DNA of 64,000 nt from Glycocaulis albus (lineage in GTDB: Bacteria > Pseudomonadota > Alphaproteobacteria > Caulobacterales > Maricaulaceae). The notes under the pieces were generated by a model, which was given only the letters and a program-made list of their open reading frames with translations, was not told where the DNA came from and ran no database searches. The first letter of the stretch is position 1. Each line of letters starts with the position of its first letter. A program made the translations under genes and the position numbers. The stretch is taken from contig NZ_BMFS01000006.1 in assembly GCF_014639075.1 (NCBI RefSeq), positions 1 through 64,000 of the forward strand. Reading direction: 5' to 3'. Shown here piece by piece: positions 15,914 to 23,294 of the stretch.

Positions 15914-17838
15914 TTGCCGAGCTTGGCCGATTTCTCATTGCGCTGGCCCTGATCGCCTCGCTGGCGCAGATGGCACTGAGCTGGGTAGGCGCCAGCCAGG
16001 GCGGGCGTTCGCCCTACGCATTGGCAGGCAGAACGGCGAGCCTTGCGGCGTTGCTCACCTCTGCGCTGGGGTTTGCGCTGCTGATCGCGGCCTTCATCCA
16101 GTCTGATTTTTCAATCGCTTATGTGGCCGGGCATTCCCATGTCGACAAGCCGCTTTTCTACAAGGTCACGGCGGCCTGGGGCGGACATGAAGGCTCGATG
16201 CTGCTCTGGTGCCTCATCCTGGCGCTCTTCGGTTATGGCCTGACGCGGGTGGGTCCGGCCGAGCCGGCTTTCCGGGCGCGCGCTGTCAGCCTTCAGGGCC
16301 TTCTGCAGACGCTCTTCTTCGCGTTTCTGGCGTTTGCCTCCAACCCGTTTGACCGGCTGGACCCGGCACCGCTGCAGGGACGTGATCTCAATCCGATCCT
16401 GCAGGACCCGGCGCTCGCCATTCACCCGCCACTCCTCTATCTGGGCTATGTGGGCCTGTCGGCGGCTTTCGCCATCGCAGCGGCAGGTCTGATCCAGAAG
16501 ACATCGGGACGCGATATTGCCCGCGCGCTGCGCCCATGGGCTCTAGGCGCGTGGGCGAGCCTGACGGCGGGGATCTCGCTGGGGGCGTGGTGGGCGTATT
16601 ACGAGCTTGGGTGGGGCGGCTGGTGGTTCTGGGATCCGGTGGAAAATGCCAGCTTCATGCCCTGGCTGCTCGGTGCGGCACTGGTGCATTCGGCCATCGC
16701 TACCGAAAAGCGCGGGGCATTTCCCGGCTGGACGGTATTCCTCGCACTTCTGGCTTACGTGCTCTCCATTCTCGGTGCCTTCCTGGTGCGCTCCGGCGTC
16801 ATCACCTCAGTGCATGCCTTCGCGCTGGACCCGGAGCGCGGGGTGTGGATTCTCGGCATGCTGGGTGTGTCGGCCGTTGCCGGATTTGGCCTGTTCGCAG
16901 TCCGGGCAGGATCGCTGGGCGAGGGGGACGGGTTTGAACCGACCAGCCGCGAAGCCTTCATCGGGGCAAACAATCTGCTCCTTGCGGCCGCTGCCGGTGT
17001 GGTTCTTGTTGGCACGCTCTATCCGCTGTTTGTGGAGATGCTCGGCGGTGCGCCGGTCTCGGTCGGCCCGCCCTATTTCGACGCCGCTGCCACACCCTTG
17101 CTGGTCCTGACGCTGCTACTGATGCCGGTTGCGCCCTTCCTGCCCTGGTCGAACGGAGGGGCAAAGCCCGCCCTTGAACAGATGCGCGCAGCGCTCCTGC
17201 TGGTGCCGGTTGCGCTGGCGGGGGGTGCCCTGATCTGGTTTGGCGCGCCGGTTCTGGCGGTGGTAGGCGGGGCACTGGGCGTCTGGGCGATGGCCGGTGC
17301 CACGATGGATATCATCACATCCTATCCACTGGCGCAGACGCGGGCGCTCAAATTTGCCGCTGCCGGGCGGGCCATGGCCCATGCCGGGGTGGGCTTCATT
17401 GCGCTTGGCGCTGCGGCTGATGCTTCGCGTCCGCCGGATGTGAACAGTGCGCTGGCGCGCGGCGAAAGCATCCGGATCGCTGGCAGCACGCTCACCCTCA
17501 CCGAGGTGCGCCGCGCCGACGGCCCGAACTATCTGGCGGATCGCGCCACGCTCGCGGTGTCGGACGGGCGCACAATCAGCCCGGAGCGGCGTTTCTACTG
17601 GGCGGCTGACCAGCACACGCGCGAGGTCGGGCTTGGCTCGTCCATCACCGGCGATCTCTATGTCTCCATCGGAGAGGCGCGCCCGCGCGAGGATGGCAGC
17701 GCCGCTTATGAAATCCGGGCGGCCTTCCACCCGCTGGTCTGGATGCTGGGCCTGGGCGCGAGCCTGATTGTCCTCGGCGGATTTTCCGCGCTCACCGCGC
17801 AAGTTCTCACGCGCCGCCGGCGCGAGGTGCAGCCATGA
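15910..17838 (+). CDS. ccmF: Cytochrome c haem lyase subunit CcmF
   Basis: A 642-residue polytopic protein that ligates haem to apocytochrome c in the periplasm. The WWD signature is present as GWGGWWFWDPVENASFMPW near residue 235, and the long second periplasmic domain is at about 480-610. The start overlaps ccmE and the stop overlaps ccmH. No frame break was seen. CcmG (thioredoxin) is not next to it, which matches the cycHJKL arrangement of rhizobia and relatives where ccmABCDG lies elsewhere. Confidence 0.95.
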   Translation: MIAELGRFLIALALIASLAQMALSWVGASQGGRSPYALAGRTASLAALLTSALGFALLIAAFIQSDFSIAYVAGHSHVDKPLFYKVTAAWGGHEGSMLLWCLILALFGYGLTRVGPAEPAFRARAVSLQGLLQTLFFAFLAFASNPFDRLDPAPLQGRDLNPILQDPALAIHPPLLYLGYVGLSAAFAIAAAGLIQKTSGRDIARALRPWALGAWASLTAGISLGAWWAYYELGWGGWWFWDPVENASFMPWLLGAALVHSAIATEKRGAFPGWTVFLALLAYVLSILGAFLVRSGVITSVHAFALDPERGVWILGMLGVSAVAGFGLFAVRAGSLGEGDGFEPTSREAFIGANNLLLAAAAGVVLVGTLYPLFVEMLGGAPVSVGPPYFDAAATPLLVLTLLLMPVAPFLPWSNGGAKPALEQMRAALLLVPVALAGGALIWFGAPVLAVVGGALGVWAMAGATMDIITSYPLAQTRALKFAAAGRAMAHAGVGFIALGAAADASRPPDVNSALARGESIRIAGSTLTLTEVRRADGPNYLADRATLAVSDGRTISPERRFYWAADQHTREVGLGSSITGDLYVSIGEARPREDGSAAYEIRAAFHPLVWMLGLGASLIVLGGFSALTAQVLTRRRREVQP

Positions 17839-18206
17839 TCGCCGCACTGCTGATAGCGCTCGCGCTGCAAGCCGGGCCTGAACTGCCTCCGGCCGACGAG
17901 GCGCGTGCGCAAGGCCTGATGCGCGAGGTGCGCTGCATGGTGTGCGCGGGCGAGTCGGTGCTGGATTCCAGCGCGCCCATGGCCGGTGACATGCGCCGCT
18001 TCATCCGCGAGGAAATCGCCGCCGGGCGCGAGGACGAGGCCGTACGCTCCGCACTGGTCGCGCGCTTCGGCCATGAAGTGCTGATGCGCCCGCCGGTCGA
18101 GGCGCGCACCATGCCGCTCTGGCTGGCGCCGGTGATCTTTCTTCTGCTGGGCGGTGCGCTGCTATTCGCCAGCATGCGCCGCAAGCCCGGCAAGGACGGC
18201 TTGTAA
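17835..18206 (+). CDS. ccmH: Cytochrome c-type biogenesis protein CcmH (CycL)
   Basis: A 123-residue thiol-disulfide component of the haem ligation complex. It has a signal peptide or anchor at residues 1-14, the redox pair C34 and C37 in the RCMVC motif, the DMRRFIREEIAAG helix and one C-terminal membrane helix (about 93-112). The family more often has RCLVCQNQS, and here CAGES replaces CQNQS. The redox cysteines are retained. It is the last gene of the operon. Confidence 0.93.
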   Translation: MIAALLIALALQAGPELPPADEARAQGLMREVRCMVCAGESVLDSSAPMAGDMRRFIREEIAAGREDEAVRSALVARFGHEVLMRPPVEARTMPLWLAPVIFLLLGGALLFASMRRKPGKDGL

Positions 18207-18260
18207 GCGCCCTCCGCTTGCCGGACACTCGTTTACAGCGAGCAGGCAAGGATTTGGGCG

Positions 18261-19475
18261 ATGCGTAGTGAAAAGCTGGAATTTGAAGGCAGCCAGGGCG
18301 AGACACTGGCGGCGAGGCTGGACCGGCCGAAGGCGCCGCCACGCGGCTACGCCCTGTTCGCGCACTGCTTTTCCTGTTCGAAGGAAACGCTCGCCGCTTC
18401 GCGTATCGCACGGGAGCTGGCGTCGCACGGCATTGCGGTCCTGCGCTTTGATTTTACCGGGCTCGGCCAGTCCGACGGCGAGTTTGCCAACACGAATTTC
18501 TCATCCAACATCGAGGATCTCGTGCGCGCTGCGGACCATTTGCGGGAGAGGTTCGAGCCACCTTCCATCCTGATCGGCCATTCGCTTGGCGGTGCGGCGG
18601 TGCTGGTCGCGGCGGCAAAAATTCCCGAAATCAAGGCGGTCGTGACCATCGGCGCGCCAGCGGATGCGGCCCATGTCGAGAAGCAATTTGCCGATGATGT
18701 GGACACCATCCGCCAGACGGGCGAGGCGCGCGTACAGCTCGCTGGCCGCCCCTTCACTATACGCAAGCAATTCCTTGACGACATTGCCGGGCAGAACGTG
18801 CTCGAAGCGGCCAAGGGGCTGAAAGCTGCGCTGCTGGTCACGCATGCGCCGCGCGACGAGATTGTCGGCATCGACAATGCCACGCGGCTGTTTGTGGCTG
18901 CCCGGCATCCGAAGAGCTTCCTCAGCCTGGATGATGGCGATCATCTGCTGAGCGGCGCGGCCCACGCCGCCCACGCGGCCAAGGTCATCGCGGCCTGGGC
19001 GGAACGCTATGCGCTGAACGATCCGTTACCAGCTCCGCCAGCCTCGCCGCCGGGCCATGATTCAGCCCTCGTGCAGGAGACCGGGAAAGGCGCATACTTA
19101 GGCTGGGCATCGACGGGCGAAGCGCGTTTCCTCGTTGATGAGCCGGAAGAGCTTGGCGGGTTTGATGCGGGTCCGGCACCCTATCAGCTTCTCTCGACCG
19201 CGCTGGCAGCGTGCACCACCATTACCTTGCGCATGTATGCGGGCCGCAAGAACTGGGCGCTGGGGCGCATATCGACCGAGGTTACGCACGCCAAGTCAGA
19301 CGCGGACGATGACCGTCCCGCCCGCGATGTCTTCACCCGGATCATTTCGGTTGAGGGAGGCCTGAGCGCAGAGCAGTCGGAGAAGCTTGTCGAGATCGCG
19401 AACAAATGCCCGGTGCACCGGACGCTGGAACGCAGTTCCCATATCGACACGGCCTATGCGGCTGATGGTACCTGA
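18261..19475 (+). CDS. Alpha/beta hydrolase-OsmC fusion protein
   Basis: A 404-residue two-domain protein. Residues 1-255 form an alpha/beta hydrolase with nucleophile S108 in IGHSLGG, an acidic residue in HAPRDEIVG and a histidine in GDHLL. Residues about 265-404 form an OsmC/Ohr-type peroxidase with the conserved cysteine pair C318 (LAACTT) and C383 (NKCPVH). The natural fusion occurs in several proteobacteria and suggests coupled ester cleavage and peroxide reduction, but the substrate is unknown. The gene stands alone, 54 nt after ccmH, with a weak upstream ribosome binding site. Confidence 0.88.
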   Translation: MRSEKLEFEGSQGETLAARLDRPKAPPRGYALFAHCFSCSKETLAASRIARELASHGIAVLRFDFTGLGQSDGEFANTNFSSNIEDLVRAADHLRERFEPPSILIGHSLGGAAVLVAAAKIPEIKAVVTIGAPADAAHVEKQFADDVDTIRQTGEARVQLAGRPFTIRKQFLDDIAGQNVLEAAKGLKAALLVTHAPRDEIVGIDNATRLFVAARHPKSFLSLDDGDHLLSGAAHAAHAAKVIAAWAERYALNDPLPAPPASPPGHDSALVQETGKGAYLGWASTGEARFLVDEPEELGGFDAGPAPYQLLSTALAACTTITLRMYAGRKNWALGRISTEVTHAKSDADDDRPARDVFTRIISVEGGLSAEQSEKLVEIANKCPVHRTLERSSHIDTAYAADGT

Positions 19476-19524
19476 CCCCCTTTATCATTACAGCTTCGTC
19501 ACCATTTGGTAATAGAGCGTAGAG

Positions 19525-19551
19525 CCTGACCCGTTCATGAACGCGGTCAGG
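19525..19551. promoter_or_regulatory. Palindrome in the degP-like gene leader
   Basis: CCTGACC and GGTCAGG form outer arms around an exact 12-nt palindrome CGTTCATGAACG, offset by one base. It lies 63-89 nt before the protease start and is a candidate operator or leader hairpin. No regulator can be named. Confidence 0.4.
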
Positions 19552-19613
19552 GACGATTTGGCTCTGCTCTTGCAGGCGGAGCCTGAACACACCCAAACGC
19601 CAGAGGATTTCTC

Positions 19614-21095
19614 ATGTTGTCACCGCGCGCCTTCCGTTCGCTTCTGATCCCCGCCCTGCTTGCGGGCAGTGTCTGCCTGATGCCAGCCGAGTTCACACCC
19701 GGCGCATCGGCCCAGACCGCCAGAAGCGCCGCTTCCATGCCGCCGGGCACGCCGATGTCCTTTGCCGACCTGATCGAGCGGGTCAGCCCGGCGGTCGTGT
19801 CGATCGAGGCTGCGGGCAGTGTCGATCCGCGCGGCGTGCCGGACCTGTCAGACATACCGCCCCAGTTCCGCGAGTTTTTCGAGCGTTTTGGCGGGCAGGG
19901 CGCGCCAGCCCAGCCGCGCGAGCGCCGGTCGCAAGGGTCTGGCTTCTTCATTTCATCTGATGGTTTGCTGGTGACCAATGAGCATGTCATCGCCGGTTCC
20001 AGCGAGATCACTGTCACGCTGGCTGATGGTGCTGAATTCTCCGCCGAAGTGGTGGGCCGCGATGCCGCGACGGATATCGCGCTCTTGCGTGTTGACGGCG
20101 AGGGCCGCGAGTTCGCCCATGTCAGCCTTGACCGCACGCCCTCCATCCGGGTTGGCGACTGGGTTGTCGCTGTGGGCAACCCGTTCGGCCTTGGCGGCAC
20201 GGCAACGGCCGGCATCGTCTCGGCGATTGGCCGCCCGCTGGGCAACACCCAGCTGTACACAAACTTCCTGCAGATCGATGCGCCCATCAACCGGGGCAAT
20301 TCGGGCGGTCCGGCCTTTGACCTCAACGGCAATGTGGTGGGCGTGAACTCGGCGATCTTCTCGCCCACGGGCGGCAATGTCGGTATCGGCTTTGCCATTC
20401 CGTCCGACCTCGCGGCGTCGGTGGTTGACCAGCTGATCGAAGGCGGCGAAGTGCGCCGCGGCTATCTGGGCATTGCCCCGCAATCGCTCACACCAGATCT
20501 GGCTGAAAGCCTGGGCCTGCCGCGCGACCGGCGCGGCGTGCTGGTGGCCGAAGTAATCGCCGGAACACCGGCGGCCGAAGCCGGCCTGCAGAACGGTGAT
20601 GTCATCATCCGCATTGATGGCCAGACGGTGAACGAGCAGCGTGAGCTGTTCCAGCGCATAGGTTCGGTGCCGCCCGGTGAGCGGGTCGAATTGCGCGTGA
20701 TCCGCGACGGCCGTGAACGCACGATCCGTGTTCGCCTCTCGGAGCGCCCGGATGCCGGCACGGCGTCATCGACGCCTGAAGTCCAGCCGTCGCGCAACGA
20801 AGTGTTCGGCATGACCCTCGCTCCGGCCGATGACGCGGCGCGCGAGCGGGTGGGTGCCAGCGGGAATCGCGGCCTCGTGGTCAGTGCCGTGCGCGCAGAT
20901 TCCGAAGCGGCGCGGCGCGATATTCGCGCTGGCGATGTCATTCTGGAAGCGGGCGGGCGCGATGTCAGCAGCGTGGATGATTTGCGGGCGGCCGTGACGG
21001 CTGCGCGCGAGAGCAACCGCAATGCTGTGCTTGTTCTGGTGGCCCGGCAGCAGGGCGGTGTGCGTTATGTCGCGCTCCGGCTCGATGCCGAATAA
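19614..21095 (+). CDS. DegP/Do-family periplasmic serine protease
   Basis: A 493-residue Do-family protease and chaperone for misfolded envelope proteins. It has a signal peptide ending near residue 33, and the trypsin-like domain has H124 (TNEHVI), D154 (DIALL) and S230 (RGNSGGP). PDZ1 covers about 265-355 and PDZ2 about 390-490. AGAGGA precedes the ATG by 6 nt. It heads a cluster with a two-component pair and glnE, an order also found in other alphaproteobacteria, and is probably a target of that pair. Which Deg paralogue it is cannot be told here. Confidence 0.93.
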   Translation: MLSPRAFRSLLIPALLAGSVCLMPAEFTPGASAQTARSAASMPPGTPMSFADLIERVSPAVVSIEAAGSVDPRGVPDLSDIPPQFREFFERFGGQGAPAQPRERRSQGSGFFISSDGLLVTNEHVIAGSSEITVTLADGAEFSAEVVGRDAATDIALLRVDGEGREFAHVSLDRTPSIRVGDWVVAVGNPFGLGGTATAGIVSAIGRPLGNTQLYTNFLQIDAPINRGNSGGPAFDLNGNVVGVNSAIFSPTGGNVGIGFAIPSDLAASVVDQLIEGGEVRRGYLGIAPQSLTPDLAESLGLPRDRRGVLVAEVIAGTPAAEAGLQNGDVIIRIDGQTVNEQRELFQRIGSVPPGERVELRVIRDGRERTIRVRLSERPDAGTASSTPEVQPSRNEVFGMTLAPADDAARERVGASGNRGLVVSAVRADSEAARRDIRAGDVILEAGGRDVSSVDDLRAAVTAARESNRNAVLVLVARQQGGVRYVALRLDAE

Positions 21096-21132
21096 GGCTG
21101 CGTAATCACTATCTGGATCGGGAGTTCCGGGC

Positions 21133-21804
21133 ATGCGCGTTCTCATCATGGAAGACGACAAGCAGGTGGCGGCGTTCATGTGCCGGGGCTTGCGCGAAGC
21201 CGGGCATGTCTGCGACGCAGCCCATGACGGTGAGGATGGCCTGGAGATGGCGCGGGGCGGCCAGTACGATGTGCTGGTCGTCGACCGGATGATGCCGCGC
21301 CGGGACGGGCTTTCGGTCATCGAGACCCTTCGCGCCGAAGGTATGGCAACCCCGATCCTGATCCTTTCCGCGCTGGGCGAAGTGGACGACCGGGTGGACG
21401 GGCTGAAGTCCGGCGCCGACGATTATCTGGTCAAGCCGTATGCGTTTGCCGAGCTGCTGGCACGGGTCGAGGTCCTGGCGCGCCGGCGCGATCCGGGCTC
21501 GGTCCAGACCCAGCTCTCCGTCGGTGATCTGGAGATGGATTTGCTGGCGCGCACGGTAAAGCGTGGCGGGGAGGACGTATTGTTGCAGCCGCGCGAGTTC
21601 CGCCTGCTGGAATTCCTCATGCGTCATGCCGGACAGGTGGTGACGCGCACCATGCTGCTGGAAAAAGTCTGGGACTACCATTTTGACCCCCAGACCAATG
21701 TGATCGACGTCCACATTTCCCGGCTTCGCTCGAAGATCGACAAGCCGTTCGGCTCCACCATGCTGCACACGGTGCGCGGGGCCGGTTACCGGTTGCAGGC
21801 GTGA
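21133..21804 (+). CDS. OmpR-family response regulator (degP-linked)
   Basis: A 223-residue regulator. The receiver has E7-D8-D9, phosphoacceptor D51 in VVDRMMPRRDG, and the lysine in DYLVKPYAF. The C-terminal winged helix (about 127-222) shows LQPREFRLLEFLMRH and the VRGAGYRL wing. It lies 37 nt after the protease and overlaps its kinase by 4 nt. Envelope stress is the likely theme given the DegP neighbour, which is an inference from context. Confidence 0.92.
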   Translation: MRVLIMEDDKQVAAFMCRGLREAGHVCDAAHDGEDGLEMARGGQYDVLVVDRMMPRRDGLSVIETLRAEGMATPILILSALGEVDDRVDGLKSGADDYLVKPYAFAELLARVEVLARRRDPGSVQTQLSVGDLEMDLLARTVKRGGEDVLLQPREFRLLEFLMRHAGQVVTRTMLLEKVWDYHFDPQTNVIDVHISRLRSKIDKPFGSTMLHTVRGAGYRLQA

Positions 21805-23252
21805 GCGACGCGCCTCATTCCAACCCGGTTGCGGGCGGCGGGTATGTCCTGCCGCCCTTCATGCGGACCACCGCGTTCCGGCTGACGCTTCTGTCGGCAG
21901 CGCTGTTCGCGTTTTCCAGCTTCGTCATCCTGGCGCTGGTCTATGCGGCGACCGTGACGGCCGGCGTGCGCCGGGCGGATAATGCCATTGCGCAGGAAAG
22001 CGTGGCCATTGAGGCGCGTTTCCGCGCCGAGGGCGTAGCCGCTGCCAACCGCTATATTGTGCAGAGTTCGGTGGCTGGCGGCGAGTTCCTCTACCTTCTG
22101 AACCAGCCTTCCGGCCGGCGCCTTTCGGGCAATATCTCCAACCTTCCCGCCACACAGCCAGACGCGCAGGGGCGCGTGCGCTTTACCTATGAGCGCGCAC
22201 CGCTTGGCGGACAGTCATCAGCAGAGCCCGGCCGGGCGGCGCGTGGACTGATCAGCACGCTGGAAGGCGGGTATACGCTTTTTGTCGGCCTCGATGTCGA
22301 AGATGAAGCGCGCTTCGTGACCTATATTCTGAACGCCGTGCTGATTGCGTCGGGACTGGCCGTGGCGATGGGTATTGTGTCCGGAGCCGTGGTCAGCCGC
22401 CGGTTCTCGCGCCGCCTCGACGATATCAACGCAGCGGCGCGCGAAGTCATGGCAGGGCGCCTGCAGACACGTGCGCCGCGGAACTTTTCCGGCGACGAGC
22501 TGGATGATCTGGCTGCAAACTTCAATGACATGCTCGACCGGGTGGAGCGGCTCATGCAGCGCATGCGTTCAGCCGGTGATTCCATCGCCCATGATTTGCG
22601 CCTGCCGCTGACACGCATGCGTGGACGGCTGGAGGCAGCGCTTGTGGAGGCGGGAGATCTCGCCGACCGGGAGGCTGCGCTGGCACAGGCGGTTTCCGAT
22701 TCAGACGAATTGCTGAAAACCTTCAACGCGGTGCTGTCGCTGTCGCGGCTGCAGACAGGTGAGCGGCGCCGTGCGTTTGAAACGCTTGATCCGGCCGAGA
22801 TCATTGCCGATGTCGCCGAGCTCTATGAGCCGGTGTGCGAGGAAACCGGCCATGATTTTGCGATGGATGCCAATCCCGGCCTGACCATTATGGGTGACCG
22901 GGAGCTTGTGGCGCAGGCGGTGGCCAATCTTCTCGACAATGCCATCAAGTATACGCCGGCTGGCGGGGCCATCATGCTGCGTCTTCGGTCCACGTCCCGC
23001 GGTGAGGTGGAAATTTCCGTAACGGACACCGGACCGGGCATCCCGCCCGAGGAGCGCCCGCGCGTTCTGGAGCGTTTCGTCCGCCTGGAAGCCAGCCGCA
23101 ACCTGCCGGGCGTGGGCCTTGGCCTGTCGCTGGTCCATGCGATTGCGGAGGTCCATGGAGCCGAGCTCACGCTCGATGATGGGCCGGGCGGTGTGGACGG
23201 GTCCGGACCGGGCTTGCGGATAGCCTTGCGCTTCCCGCCTCCGCGCGAGTGA
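21801..23252 (+). CDS. Sensor histidine kinase (degP-linked)
   Basis: A 483-residue kinase starting at GTG, coupled to its regulator. One membrane helix is at about 25-50, a periplasmic domain extends to about 170, a second helix lies at about 172-195, and a HAMP domain at about 195-250. HisKA has the phospho-His in GDSIAHDLRLPLTRMRGRLE and the HATPase has NLLDNAIKYTP and GVGLGLSLV. It lies directly before glnE. The cognate signal is probably envelope protein damage, by analogy with other DegP-linked systems. Confidence 0.9.
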   Translation: MSDAPHSNPVAGGGYVLPPFMRTTAFRLTLLSAALFAFSSFVILALVYAATVTAGVRRADNAIAQESVAIEARFRAEGVAAANRYIVQSSVAGGEFLYLLNQPSGRRLSGNISNLPATQPDAQGRVRFTYERAPLGGQSSAEPGRAARGLISTLEGGYTLFVGLDVEDEARFVTYILNAVLIASGLAVAMGIVSGAVVSRRFSRRLDDINAAAREVMAGRLQTRAPRNFSGDELDDLAANFNDMLDRVERLMQRMRSAGDSIAHDLRLPLTRMRGRLEAALVEAGDLADREAALAQAVSDSDELLKTFNAVLSLSRLQTGERRRAFETLDPAEIIADVAELYEPVCEETGHDFAMDANPGLTIMGDRELVAQAVANLLDNAIKYTPAGGAIMLRLRSTSRGEVEISVTDTGPGIPPEERPRVLERFVRLEASRNLPGVGLGLSLVHAIAEVHGAELTLDDGPGGVDGSGPGLRIALRFPPPRE

Positions 23253-23294
23253 GGCGCTTGCCATTGGCCACCGGGGCAGGCCAGTTTGCGTACC

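Noticed and set aside
19476-19613. Programmed element or gene in the spacer before the DegP-like gene
   Set aside because: Only a palindrome and an ordinary leader are visible; nothing codes there.
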